Origin: Vitreoscilla filiformis
GTDB lineage: Bacteria; Pseudomonadota; Gammaproteobacteria; Burkholderiales; Burkholderiaceae_C
DNA length: 64,000 nucleotides
NCBI RefSeq assembly: GCF_002222655.1
Contig: NZ_CP022423.1
Location: 3,224,001 to 3,288,000 of the forward strand
Reading direction: 5' to 3'
Position 1 is the first letter of the stretch. Each line of letters opens with the position of its first letter. Of the stretch, positions 52,824-62,025 are shown in pieces. The notes below the pieces were generated by a model. That model made no database searches, was not told the DNA's origin, and saw only the letters and a program-made list of their open reading frames with translations. The translations under genes were made by a program, and so were the position numbers.

Positions 52824-55800
52824 TCACTGACAGGCTTCGCAGGTGGGATCGTCCACACCGCAGAATTTGATGTCGGTGGCCGGCACCGAGGCACTGGCCG
52901 CTGCCAGCATGGCTTGGGCCTGACGCGCCACCGCATCAAGCGCCGCTGACATGCCACCGCTCGAACCGGCCCCACCACCTTGGCTGGGCACCGCATTCAG
53001 CGCCCCGGCGGAGATGGTGGACTTCTCAGCGTGCGTCGCCCCCATGGTGCGCAGGTAGTAGGTGGTTTTGAGGCCACGCGTCCACGCCAGCTTGTAGGTG
53101 TCGTCCAGCTTTTTGCCTGAAGCGCCCGCGATGTAGATGTTGAGCGACTGCGCTTGGTCGATCCACTTCTGGCGCCGCGATGCAGCCTCCACCAACCAAC
53201 GGGCATCGACCTCAAAGGCCGTGGCGTACAAGCGCTTGATTTCCTCGGGCACGCGGTCGATGCGACGCAAGCTGCCGTCGTGGTGTTTCAAGTCCATCAC
53301 CATGACGCTGTCCCACAGGCCCAACTTCTTGAGGTCACGCACCAGGTACTCGTTGACCACGGTGAACTCACCCGACAAGTTGGATTTGACCGACAGGTTG
53401 CCAAAACACGGCTCGATGGACGCATCCACGCCGATGATGTTGGAGATGGTCGCCGTGGGCGCGATGGCCACGCAGTTGCTGTTGCGCATCCCGAACTGAG
53501 CGATGCGTCCGCGCAGCGCCGCCCAATCCATCGTGCTGCTGCGATCCACCTCGACATAACCGCCGCGTGCCTGGGCCAGCAGCTCCAGCGAATCCAGCGG
53601 CAGGATGCCTTGGCTCCACAGCGAACCCTCGTAGGTGCTGTAGCGGCCCCGCTCGGCGGCCAGATCGGTGCTGGCCCAATAGGCGTAGTAGCACAGTGCT
53701 TCCATGGAGCGGTCGGCGAACTCCACCGCTGCGGCACTGGCGTAAGGCGTGTGCAGTTGGTACAGCGCGTCTTGGAAGCCCATCACGCCCAGACCCACCG
53801 GACGGTGGCGCATGTTGGCAGTGCGGGCCTTGGCCACGGCGTAGTAGTTGATGTCGATGCCGTTGTCGAGCATGCGCATCGCTGTCGAGACGGTGCGCTT
53901 GAGCTTGTCGTGATCGATTTCCTTGCCGTTGGCGCCGTCCTTCAAATGCTGCGCCAAGTTCACCGAGCCGAGGTTGCAGACGGCGATTTCTTCCTCGTTG
54001 GTGTTCAGGGTGATTTCGGTACAGAGATTGCTTGAATGCACCACGCCGACATGCTGCTGCGGGCTGCGCAGGTTGCAAGCGTCCTTGAAGGTGATCCAGG
54101 GGTGGCCGGTTTCAAACAGCATGGTCAGCATCTTGCGCCACAGGTCTTTGGCCGGCAGACGCTTGAACAGCTTGATCTCGCCACGATCCACCGCCGCTTC
54201 GTAGGCCACATAAGCCTGCTCGAAGGCCGTGCCGATCTTGTCGTGCAGATCCGGGCAGGTGGAAGGTGAGAACAGCGTCCACTGGCCACCTTCCATCACC
54301 CGCTTCATGAACAGGTCGGGCACCCAGTTGGCGGTGTTCATGTCGTGGGTACGACGACGGTCATCCCCCGTGTTTTTGCGCAGCTCCAGGAATTCTTCGA
54401 TGTCCAGGTGCCAGGTTTCCAAGTAGGCACACACCGCACCCTTGCGCTTGCCACCGTTGTGCGCCAGACCGGCCACGGTTTGGTAGGACTCGTCGGTGTC
54501 CACCTTCAAATCGACCACCAGGGCCTTGGGGGTGATCGGGCGCACCGAGCGCACCCGCGAGAACACCACCCCTTCGTGCTCGATCCAATTGCGCTTGCTC
54601 AGCGCTTGGCAGCCCAGGCGCTCGGCCAGCTCGGGCACGGCGGGAATGCGCAGGTCAATGCTGGTGGATTCACCGTCAAAGTGAGCCACTGAGCCATCAC
54701 TGCGCACGCCATCATGCTGATGCTGGCGGGTGCGTTTCTGGCCCGACACGGGCACGCCCAGGCGCAGCATCTGATACCGCACGCCATGCGCCAGCGCCTC
54801 GGATGCCGACGTGAACGTCAGCTCCTTGCCGCGTGACACACAGCCATCGGTTTCCAACAAACCTTGCACCAAGGCCAGCGTCTGGGTGCGCGGCAGGTGC
54901 GAAAAACGCCGCGCAATGCGCTTGGCGTGGTGGCGGTCGTACAGGTCGGCATACTCGAACGGCAGCGTCGGGGCACCGGCGCCGGTGATGCGGCCCGTGG
55001 TGCCATCGCGCAGTGCGCCACGGCCAGATGCCCAGTGGATTTGCAGGTAGCTGTCCCCGCGTGCGGTTTCCCAGAAGTGGATGCCACGCTCGCTCAGGTA
55101 AGCCCGCACGAACGCCAAGTGCTCATCACGCTGCGGGTTGCCGGACACGCCCCATTGCATCGCGTCTTTGGACAGATGGCCGTCACCCAACAAAATGCCG
55201 TAGAGCCGCGCATCGTCCTCGGTGAAACCAGGCACCGACACCACTTCACGCGGGATGGCAAACCCCACGTAATCGCCCGCCACGAGCCGGCCCGACTCCA
55301 CCCAAGCCGGCTGCACCTTGCCCTTGGTCAGCCACGCCTGGGTGCGCTCGCCCGCTTGTTCCATCGGCACGCCTTGCAGCGCCCAGAACGGGTGCGCGTC
55401 GGTCACTTCGATGGGTTCGATGCTGTGTTTGATGTCCAGCGCCAGCATCGGGTCGGTCTGGTTGTAGACCATCCGTTCGGTGATCTCGCGATACTGGCCG
55501 CTGTGGCCCAGCACCAAGTCACCGGGGCGCAAGTCACGGATCGGGCGGGCACCCTCGGCGGTTTGCACCAGGGTATCGGGCGCAAAACATTGGTTGACCG
55601 CCACCGCCGTGTCGTTCACCACCTTGAGGAACGGCACCACGCCTTGGCTCTTGCCGTTCGTGCCCTTGATGTAACTGCCCAGGGCGCGCACGTTCGACCA
55701 ATCGTTGCCCAGACCGCCGGCAAACTTGGACAGCAGCGCGTTTTCCTTCAGCGCCTCGTAAATGCCTTCCAGATCGTCCGACACCGTGGTCAGGTAGCAG

Positions 55801-56909
55801 CTCGACAACTGCGAACGCCGCGTCCCCGCGTTGAACAGCGTGGGCGTGCTCGACATGAAATCGAAGCGAGAGAGCACGTTGTAGAACTCGATGGCCCGGG
55901 CCTCGCGCTCCTCTTCGTTGAGAGCCAAACCCATCGCCACCCGCATGAAGAACGCCTGCGGCATTTCGATGCGGCGCTCGCCAATGTGCAGGAAGTAGCG
56001 ATCAAACAGGGTTTGCAGGCCAAGGTAATCGAACTGCAAGTCGCGCTCGGGTTGGAGCGCAGCGCCCAGGCGAGTCAGGTCAAAACTCAGCAGTTTTTCA
56101 TCCAGCAGCTCGGCATTCACGCCTTCTTGGATGAACTGCGGGAAGTAGCTGGGGTAGCGCGTGGCCATTTCTTCCTGCGTCACCTCTTGGCCCAGGATGT
56201 TCTGGCGAATGGTGTGCAGCAACAGGCGGGCAGTGGCGCGGGTGTAGGCCGGATCGGTTTCGATCAGCGTCCGCGCAGCCAGAATCGCAGCCTTGTAGAC
56301 CTCCTCGATGGGCACACCGTCGTAAAGGTTGCGCAGGGTTTCCGCCAGGATGGGCTCGGGGCGCACGTCTTCACCCAAGCCCGCGCAAGCCGACGACATC
56401 AGGACAGCCAACTTGGCCTCATCCAGCGGCTGACGCTGGCCGTTCACCACCACATGCAGCACGCGCTTGGCAGCGGCAGCCGCCGCCGCTGCGGCGGCAG
56501 CCTCAGCGGCCAGGCGGGCGCGCTCTTGGGCGTGGCGTTCGCGGTAGAGCACGTAGGCCCGGGCGACATCGTGGTAGCCGCCGCGCATCAGGCTCAACTC
56601 GACGTGGTCTTGCACGTCTTCAATGTGGAAGGTGCCGCCGGTCGGGCGCGAGCGCATCAGGGCGCGCACCACGATTTGCGTCAACTCCTCGACGGCTTCG
56701 CGCACCGTGACCGACGCTGCGCCTTGCGCGCCACGCACCGCCAAAAACGCCTTCATCAGCGCGGTGGTGATCTTGTGAGGCTCGAAACTGGCCACTGCGC
56801 CATTGCGGCGAATGATGTGGTAGTTCGCGTAAAGATTGGCGGTGACAGCCGGCTTGGTGGCCGGACGCTCGGCTTCAGCCACGTCGGAGCTGTAGGCGGA
56901 CGATTGCAT
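52824..56909 (-). CDS. nrdA: Ribonucleoside-diphosphate reductase alpha subunit (class Ia) with in-frame intein
   Basis: The precursor has 1361 residues; without the intein the enzyme is 983, a normal length for NrdA with two ATP-cones. Cone 1 is near 28-120 and cone 2 near 148-240, joined by a linker with 11 alanines. The catalytic barrel has FNAGTRRSQLSSCYLTTV (redox cysteine), HSSNLCTEITLN (thiyl radical cysteine) and AVCNLGSVNL. The C-terminal shuttle cysteines are in DPTCEACQ. An intein (residues 441-818) interrupts the loop AVAVNQ/GGKRKGAVCAY. AAGGGG precedes the ATG. Two NrdR boxes lie about 280 bases upstream. If the intein cannot splice, no active NrdA would form from this gene. Confidence 0.93.
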   Translation of the reverse strand: MQSSAYSSDVAEAERPATKPAVTANLYANYHIIRRNGAVASFEPHKITTALMKAFLAVRGAQGAASVTVREAVEELTQIVVRALMRSRPTGGTFHIEDVQDHVELSLMRGGYHDVARAYVLYRERHAQERARLAAEAAAAAAAAAAAKRVLHVVVNGQRQPLDEAKLAVLMSSACAGLGEDVRPEPILAETLRNLYDGVPIEEVYKAAILAARTLIETDPAYTRATARLLLHTIRQNILGQEVTQEEMATRYPSYFPQFIQEGVNAELLDEKLLSFDLTRLGAALQPERDLQFDYLGLQTLFDRYFLHIGERRIEMPQAFFMRVAMGLALNEEEREARAIEFYNVLSRFDFMSSTPTLFNAGTRRSQLSSCYLTTVSDDLEGIYEALKENALLSKFAGGLGNDWSNVRALGSYIKGTNGKSQGVVPFLKVVNDTAVAVNQCFAPDTLVQTAEGARPIRDLRPGDLVLGHSGQYREITERMVYNQTDPMLALDIKHSIEPIEVTDAHPFWALQGVPMEQAGERTQAWLTKGKVQPAWVESGRLVAGDYVGFAIPREVVSVPGFTEDDARLYGILLGDGHLSKDAMQWGVSGNPQRDEHLAFVRAYLSERGIHFWETARGDSYLQIHWASGRGALRDGTTGRITGAGAPTLPFEYADLYDRHHAKRIARRFSHLPRTQTLALVQGLLETDGCVSRGKELTFTSASEALAHGVRYQMLRLGVPVSGQKRTRQHQHDGVRSDGSVAHFDGESTSIDLRIPAVPELAERLGCQALSKRNWIEHEGVVFSRVRSVRPITPKALVVDLKVDTDESYQTVAGLAHNGGKRKGAVCAYLETWHLDIEEFLELRKNTGDDRRRTHDMNTANWVPDLFMKRVMEGGQWTLFSPSTCPDLHDKIGTAFEQAYVAYEAAVDRGEIKLFKRLPAKDLWRKMLTMLFETGHPWITFKDACNLRSPQQHVGVVHSSNLCTEITLNTNEEEIAVCNLGSVNLAQHLKDGANGKEIDHDKLKRTVSTAMRMLDNGIDINYYAVAKARTANMRHRPVGLGVMGFQDALYQLHTPYASAAAVEFADRSMEALCYYAYWASTDLAAERGRYSTYEGSLWSQGILPLDSLELLAQARGGYVEVDRSSTMDWAALRGRIAQFGMRNSNCVAIAPTATISNIIGVDASIEPCFGNLSVKSNLSGEFTVVNEYLVRDLKKLGLWDSVMVMDLKHHDGSLRRIDRVPEEIKRLYATAFEVDARWLVEAASRRQKWIDQAQSLNIYIAGASGKKLDDTYKLAWTRGLKTTYYLRTMGATHAEKSTISAGALNAVPSQGGGAGSSGGMSAALDAVARQAQAMLAAASASVPATDIKFCGVDDPTCEACQ
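54456..55589 (-). mobile_element. NrdA intein with LAGLIDADG homing endonuclease
   Basis: A 378-residue intein starts at Cys1 (CFAPDTLVQTAEG, block A). It has the block B TxxH as T63-H66 (EVTDAHPFW), the endonuclease motifs LYGILLGDGHL (Asp136) and LVQGLLETDG (Asp248), block F (ALVVDLKVDTDESYQTVAGL), and ends with His377-Asn378. Both endonuclease acidic residues are kept, suggesting an active or recently active element. The residue after Asn378 is Gly, where standard inteins need Cys, Ser or Thr. Excision in frame would restore VNQGGKRKG exactly as in intein-free NrdA. Confidence 0.93.
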
Positions 56910-57190
56910 GAGACCCCTTCAGTTCAGGAAAACGACAACACCCGGGCCACCCCATGCCAGCAGCAATGCCATGGATGGGCCAGGAAAACAGTGGGAAATA
57001 GGGAAACTCGGCTGCTCTTGCGAAAAGGGCAACCCGCGTCAGTTCCGGAGCAGAACGCTCACGGCCCCGCACATAAGGGAGAGAGGGCACGCCCGACAAC
57101 AGCGCACAAAAACGCGGCAAAACAACGGTGAATGTGTGCGGTAGACATGGCGGCGATTCCGAAGCAGAAGGTTAGCACAGCCAGGCCCAG
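56910..57190 (-). other. Long untranslated leader/gap upstream of nrdA
   Basis: About 280 bases separate the nrdA start from its NrdR boxes. I see no convincing gene; one 81-codon frame with a TTG start (57120 to 56875) overlaps nrdA and has no recognisable protein. No B12 riboswitch core was recognised. A CCATG/CATGG hairpin near 56953-56975 is small. If transcription starts near the boxes, the nrdA mRNA has an unusually long leader. Confidence 0.4.
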
Positions 57191-57237
57191 ACACTACATC
57201 TGGTGTCCGCCAACCCTAGAAACACTAGCGCTAGCGT
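57191..57237. promoter_or_regulatory. Paired NrdR boxes upstream of nrdA
   Basis: Box 1 is ACACTACATCTGGTGT (57191-57206) and box 2 is ACACTAGCGCTAGCGT (57222-57237). Both fit the NrdR consensus acaCwAtATaTwGtgt in the outer half-sites, with divergence in the centre. They start exactly 31 bp apart, the spacing of about three helical turns typical of NrdR box pairs. NrdR is an ATP/dATP-sensing repressor of ribonucleotide reductase genes; its own gene is not in the window. Confidence 0.8.
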
Positions 57238-57256
57238 CACAGTCTCTTGACAAGCC

Positions 57257-57880
57257 TCAGCCAAACCGCTTGGCTTCCTCAGAAACAACGGCAGCCGACA
57301 GGCTGGCAAAGCACGCCGCTGGCCAATCGAGATGAGCGCGCAATTGGGCCCAGTCAAAGCCTGGGCCTGGGTCGGCCTTGCGCCCAGGGGCCACATGCTC
57401 ATGTCCCGCCACAGCCCGCAACGACGGATACCGCCGCGCCAGCGCCAACAACAAGCGCACCAAACTGGCGTACTGAGCGGGCTCAAACACGTCCCCTTCC
57501 AAGCCTTCCAGCTCGATACCGACGGCGTAATCGTTGCAATTGTCCCGCCCCTGCCACGACGAGCGTCCCGCATGCCACGCCCGCCGATCGGTGGCCACAC
57601 ATTGCACCACCTCGCCATCGCGGCGCACGAAAAAGTGCGCCGACACCTCCAAGCCCCGGATTTGCTCAAAAAACGGATGGGCTGTCCAATCCAACTGATT
57701 CTGAAAAAACGCTTCGACCTCGGGGCCACCGTACGTCCCCGGTGGCAAGCTGATCGAGTGCAACACCACCAAATCCACCCCGGCCTCCGGTGGACGCGGC
57801 CCATGATTCGGGGACGGCACCCAACGGGCACCGAACCACCAACCGGCGTCATTCCAAGTGTCAGAGGTCATGGGTGTCAT
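57257..57880 (-). CDS. ampD: 1,6-anhydro-N-acetylmuramyl-L-alanine amidase
   Basis: A 207-residue zinc amidase of the N-acetylmuramoyl-L-alanine amidase 2 family that splits anhydro-muropeptides in the cytoplasm during murein recycling. Zinc ligands are the histidine in LVVLHSISLPPG, one in GHEHVAPGRKADPGPGFDW and the aspartate of DPG. The longer ATG at 57880 overlaps the pilR stop by 20 bases; an ATG three codons later is possible. AmpD loss is known to raise AmpC expression in some bacteria. Confidence 0.93.
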   Translation of the reverse strand: MTPMTSDTWNDAGWWFGARWVPSPNHGPRPPEAGVDLVVLHSISLPPGTYGGPEVEAFFQNQLDWTAHPFFEQIRGLEVSAHFFVRRDGEVVQCVATDRRAWHAGRSSWQGRDNCNDYAVGIELEGLEGDVFEPAQYASLVRLLLALARRYPSLRAVAGHEHVAPGRKADPGPGFDWAQLRAHLDWPAACFASLSAAVVSEEAKRFG

Positions 57881-59387
57881 CGACGCAATCGTCTGCGGTA
57901 ATGCCCAGCCGGGCCATGCGATAGCGCATTTGTCGCAGGGTCAGGCCCAAACGCTGCCCTGCCGCCGTTCGATTGAAACCATGCTCCTGCAAAGCACGAA
58001 CCAGGATGCCTCGTTCGACGTCGTCCAAATAACGCTCCAAATTGCAGGGCAGGCTGTCTGCACGGGTGGCGAACGCTGGTTCGGCTGCCGCAGGCACTGG
58101 CGGTGAAGCGATGAGCCGTGCCACCACGTCCTCTTCGGGCGGCAGCACCCACAGCCCCGCTTGTGGGGTCGAGAGAGGATCAAGCGGAAGCTCTGCGGCA
58201 CCTGGCTCCGCCTCGTCCAAACCGAGATCGGCGACTTCGATCACGGCATGATCCCCCAACGCCATGGCGCGCATGAGCATGTTTTCTAACTCGCGCACAT
58301 TGCCGGGAAAATCGTAGGCTTTGAGGGCCTCCTGCGCAGGCGGCGACAACGCAGGCACCATGCCCAACCCAGCCTCCTGGGCCAGGCGCGCCAGCAACGC
58401 TGCGGCCAGCAATGGCACATCGTCCCGACGCTCACGCAAGGCCGGTACGGTAATGGCGATGACGTTCAGCCGATAAAACAAATCCTGCCGAAAACGCCCA
58501 GCCGCAACTTCCACCGCCAGATCGCGATGGGTGGCGCTGACGATGCGCACGTTCAGCGGCATCTCCATCACCGCCCCAACAGGCCGCACCGCCCGCTCTT
58601 GGATGACCCGCAACAGCTTGGCTTGCATGGTCAAGGGCAAGTCGCCAATCTCGTCCAGAAACAACGTGCCATGGTTGGCGGCCTGGAAAAACCCCTCTCG
58701 GTCTTCTTGAGCCCCGGTGAACGCCCCTCGCCGGTAGCCAAAAAACTCTGCTTCGAGCAGATTTTCAGGAATCGCCCCGCAGTTGACCGCGATGAAAGGC
58801 AACGTGGCCCGCACACTGACTTCATGGATGGCCCGCGCCACCAACTCCTTGCCGGTGCCCGACTCGCCATGCACCAGCACAGGCGCCATGCTGCGCGCCA
58901 CCTTTTGAACCAAGCTGCGCACTTGGCACATGGCTTGTGAAGCCCCCACCAAACGATCCAGCGCAATGCTGCGCACAGCGGTGGCCGCTGGGGCTGGGGT
59001 CTGTCCGCTCTTGCGTCCCATCGCGGCGGACACCACCCCCCGCAACTGCCGTAAATCCACGGGTTTGGTGAGATAGTCGAACGCCCCGGCTTTGAGGGCA
59101 CTGACCGCGTTTTCCGCTGAACCGTACGCAGTGACCACGATCACGCGCTCCGCACGCCCGGCCTCCTCCAACCGGCGCAGCAACACCATGCCCGACTCGT
59201 CGGGCAAGCGCATGTCGGTGATCACCAGTTTGAAGCGCCGGGTTTGCAACTGCCGCCACGCTTCTTGAACACTGCCGGCAGTCTCCACCGTGTAGCCCTC
59301 ACGCAGCAGGGTCAACTCGTACAACGTCAGCAGATCGGGTTCGTCATCCACCACCAGGATGGCATCGGCGCGGGAAATGTCAGTCAT
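57861..59387 (-). CDS. pilR: Sigma-54-dependent response regulator PilR
   Basis: A 508-residue NtrC-type activator. The receiver domain has phospho-site D58 in LVITDMRLPDESGM. The AAA+ domain has Walker A GESGTGKELVA, the sigma-54 contact loop GAFTGA and Walker B GTLFLDEIGDLPL. The C-terminal Fis-like helix-turn-helix is in RTAAGQRLGLTLRQMRYRM. PilR activates pilin (pilA) transcription in Pseudomonas. GAGGAGG lies just before the ATG at 59387, which overrides the longer frame. Confidence 0.92.
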   Translation of the reverse strand: MTDISRADAILVVDDEPDLLTLYELTLLREGYTVETAGSVQEAWRQLQTRRFKLVITDMRLPDESGMVLLRRLEEAGRAERVIVVTAYGSAENAVSALKAGAFDYLTKPVDLRQLRGVVSAAMGRKSGQTPAPAATAVRSIALDRLVGASQAMCQVRSLVQKVARSMAPVLVHGESGTGKELVARAIHEVSVRATLPFIAVNCGAIPENLLEAEFFGYRRGAFTGAQEDREGFFQAANHGTLFLDEIGDLPLTMQAKLLRVIQERAVRPVGAVMEMPLNVRIVSATHRDLAVEVAAGRFRQDLFYRLNVIAITVPALRERRDDVPLLAAALLARLAQEAGLGMVPALSPPAQEALKAYDFPGNVRELENMLMRAMALGDHAVIEVADLGLDEAEPGAAELPLDPLSTPQAGLWVLPPEEDVVARLIASPPVPAAAEPAFATRADSLPCNLERYLDDVERGILVRALQEHGFNRTAAGQRLGLTLRQMRYRMARLGITADDCVDDTHDL

Positions 59388-59420
59388 GGCCTCCTCAAGA
59401 CGTTGCAGGCGCGCACGCAC

Positions 59421-61136
59421 TCAGCGAGCCCCAGGCCACGCTGCCCGCCGCATGACCACGCTGAACACATTGGGGTGCGATGTGTCAGGGCGGTGTTGGT
59501 AATCGATCATGGCACCATGCCGCTGGCACAGCTCACGGCAGATGTACAGCCCCAGCCCAGTGCCCCGGCTGCGCGTCGAGTGGAAAGGCTCGAACAAGTA
59601 ACGCTCCACATCGGGCGCGATGGGCTCACCTTGGCTCCCGACCCACAAGCGCACATGCGCCACGCCCTCATCGGACACCCCCAACCACACCGCCTCCGGT
59701 GCGGATGCGGTATGACGCCGTGCGTTGTCCAGCAGGTTCACCACCACACGGCGCAAATGGTGAACATCGAAGAACACCCCGACCGGCCCAGGGGGCAGCG
59801 TCAGCCGCAGCAGGCTGCCTGGACTGCGTGCCACCCCGGCGGTGCGGCACCACTCCTGCACGATGGCCTCGGTTTCAGTCGCCAAGTCCAGCACGCTCGA
59901 CGCCACGCTGCCAGCAGGCGCCGCCTCCAACACGTCCTCCACGATGCGCTTGAGCCGCTCGACGTTGTCCGCCACGATGCGCCCGAGCAATTGCTGATCA
60001 GGGCGCAACTCGTCCTCCATGAACAACTCATTGGCCTGCGCAATGGCGGCCAACGGGTTGCGAATCTCATGCGCCACACTGGCGGCCATGCGCCCCATCG
60101 TCATGAGGCGCTCCTGCCGCTGGCGCGCTTCCACGCTGCTGGACTCTTCCAAAAACACCACCGCCAACCCCTGCGGATCGGCCGGCGGCGCCCCCGACAC
60201 ACTCGATGCCACTGGTCGCTGCGTACAACGGATGCGCATGCGAATGGCGCGGGGTGGATGGTGCTCGTAGGTCAACGTCAGATCGGTGCCCACAGGAGGC
60301 CAGTGCCCCGAAGAAAACGCCCGTTCCACATCACGCCACAGCATCCACCAGCCTGGCCGATCCTGCAACGAAAACGGTGCCTCGGGGCCATCCCCCTCCC
60401 CTTGTTCAGCCAGCAACGCCCGGGCTGCCGGATTGGCCACCCGCACACTGGCTTGAGCATCCACCACCAGAATGCCTTCGGCCATTTCATCGATCACCAA
60501 CCGGTTGAGTTCGGCTTGTTGCCGCGCCATCGCCAGGCTGTGGAAGGCCGTTCGTTCTTCGCTGGCGGCCCAGTTGGCCAACTGTCCGGCCACCAGGGTG
60601 ATGATGAACAGCCCCCCGCCCGCCAAACCCGATTGCATCAACAAGCCCGCCACATCCCCGCCCTGAGCGGCGCGATCCAGCGCCACGCCCAGCATCACCA
60701 GCGTCACCGCAGCGGAGGTGGCCAGGGCGGGCAGCCAAGTACACAGCACCCCAGCCATCAGCACGGGCAACACCAGCAACGCAGCGAAGTTGAAGGAGGA
60801 GTTGTTGTCCAGCGCGTGCAAGGCACTGAAGACCAAGACATCGGCCCCAATCGTCAGCCACCACTGGCGCATGTCGATGCGGCCACGCACCAGCGTGCGC
60901 ACCTTGGGCCACAACCACACCCCCAGCGCCTGCGCAGCATAAGCGCCACAAATGAGCAGCGAGGCCCCCGGTTCACCACGCCGCAGCACGAACCAAGGCA
61001 GCACCTGCATCACCACCAGCGACAACCCCAGCACCGCCCGGGCTGACACATACGTCGCCAACAGCTCGTGAATCTGCTCTTCTGAGCGCCAACTGCGGGA
61101 CAGCAGGTTGTCAGGCAAGGCCGATGGCGTACTCAT
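59421..61136 (-). CDS. pilS: Membrane sensor histidine kinase PilS
   Basis: A 571-residue kinase with about six N-terminal helices (25-210), a PAS-like domain (about 215-325) and a kinase core. The phospho-histidine is H356 in SVAHEIRNPLAAI, and the ATPase boxes are VVNLLDNARRH and RGTGLGLYICREL. It pairs with PilR 33 bases downstream. PilS is known to respond to pilin in the membrane. Confidence 0.92.
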   Translation of the reverse strand: MSTPSALPDNLLSRSWRSEEQIHELLATYVSARAVLGLSLVVMQVLPWFVLRRGEPGASLLICGAYAAQALGVWLWPKVRTLVRGRIDMRQWWLTIGADVLVFSALHALDNNSSFNFAALLVLPVLMAGVLCTWLPALATSAAVTLVMLGVALDRAAQGGDVAGLLMQSGLAGGGLFIITLVAGQLANWAASEERTAFHSLAMARQQAELNRLVIDEMAEGILVVDAQASVRVANPAARALLAEQGEGDGPEAPFSLQDRPGWWMLWRDVERAFSSGHWPPVGTDLTLTYEHHPPRAIRMRIRCTQRPVASSVSGAPPADPQGLAVVFLEESSSVEARQRQERLMTMGRMAASVAHEIRNPLAAIAQANELFMEDELRPDQQLLGRIVADNVERLKRIVEDVLEAAPAGSVASSVLDLATETEAIVQEWCRTAGVARSPGSLLRLTLPPGPVGVFFDVHHLRRVVVNLLDNARRHTASAPEAVWLGVSDEGVAHVRLWVGSQGEPIAPDVERYLFEPFHSTRSRGTGLGLYICRELCQRHGAMIDYQHRPDTSHPNVFSVVMRRAAWPGAR

Positions 61137-61152
61137 CCGACATCCACCCCGA

Positions 61153-61953
61153 TCATTGCGCCCGGTGCAGCAGCACTTCCATCACGAACCGCGAGCCCAC
61201 GTAAGCCAGCAGCAGCAGCAACGCCCCGGCGTAAATCCAGCGCGTGGCCCGTCGTCCGCGCCAGCCACGCCAAATGCGCCCGGCCACCAAGTGGGCGAAG
61301 GTCATCCACCCCAGCAGGGACAGCACCGTCTTGTGATCCCAGCGCCACTGCCCGGAAAACACCCCCAGCAACAGCGCCGCCGTCAGCACGGCAAACCCAG
61401 CTTCAACAAAACGGAACGTCAAGCGCTCCAAACGCAGCAAAGGCAGGCCGAACGTGGCCGTCACCGGGGCATGCGACTGGCGCTGGCGCAAGTGGCGGTC
61501 GGTGGTGTCCAGCATCAGGGCATGCAACACAGCGGCGCCGAACAGGCCATACGACGTCAGGCCCAACAGCCAGTGCAAGGGCGCTAGGCTGGAATGCGCC
61601 ACCATCGGCAGCTCCCCCGGAAAGACCCAGGCCAAGCCGACCACCACGACCCCGCCCACCGCCAACGCCCGCCGCACCCCCGCCACGGGCAGCAGGTGGC
61701 TCTCGATGCCATGCACCAACAGCACCAGCCACCCAGTGAGCGACAACACCGGCGCAAAACCGATGCGCCAGCCCGCTTGCGTGGCATCAAACACACCGGC
61801 AGACACCAGCAGCACCACACCGTGCAGCAACCAGCCCAAATGCAGAGCCCGGACGGGCCAGGCACGTTCAGCCGCAACCGGTGCCGCTGCCGCCGCGTAG
61901 GCCAACAGCGTCAAAGCAACCCAGGGCGTTCCAGGGGGGGCAGATAAAATCAT
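61153..61953 (-). CDS. CcsA/YpjD-like cytochrome c assembly membrane protein
   Basis: A 266-residue protein with about eight membrane helices. The conserved core is GLTSYGLFGAAVLHALML with the histidine and the later WRWDHKTVLSLLGWMTFA, a WWD-related heme-handling region of the CcsA/CcmC/YpjD group. In betaproteobacteria this gene is commonly divergent from ffh, as here. It may take part in heme or cytochrome c handling, but YpjD-type (CorE-like) ion transport is a reported alternative. A GTG two codons upstream is possible. Confidence 0.82.
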   Translation of the reverse strand: MILSAPPGTPWVALTLLAYAAAAAPVAAERAWPVRALHLGWLLHGVVLLVSAGVFDATQAGWRIGFAPVLSLTGWLVLLVHGIESHLLPVAGVRRALAVGGVVVVGLAWVFPGELPMVAHSSLAPLHWLLGLTSYGLFGAAVLHALMLDTTDRHLRQRQSHAPVTATFGLPLLRLERLTFRFVEAGFAVLTAALLLGVFSGQWRWDHKTVLSLLGWMTFAHLVAGRIWRGWRGRRATRWIYAGALLLLLAYVGSRFVMEVLLHRAQ

Positions 61954-62025
61954 CGCCACAGTTTACTGGCGCCCATGAGCCGCACCGTGTGTCTCAGGCG
62001 TTGCAGTGCAGCAACCGCTCACCTC

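Noticed and set aside
56875..57120. 81-codon minus-strand frame in the nrdA leader
   Set aside because: TTG start, no ribosome site, overlaps the nrdA start and shows no protein-like pattern.
54864..57131. 755-codon plus-strand frame opposite nrdA
   Set aside because: NrdA and the intein are unambiguous on the minus strand; the plus frame has no domain.
57247..57252. Perfect TTGACA near the NrdR boxes
   Set aside because: It is on the plus strand, pointing into ampD's antisense strand and away from nrdA, and lacks a -10 partner.
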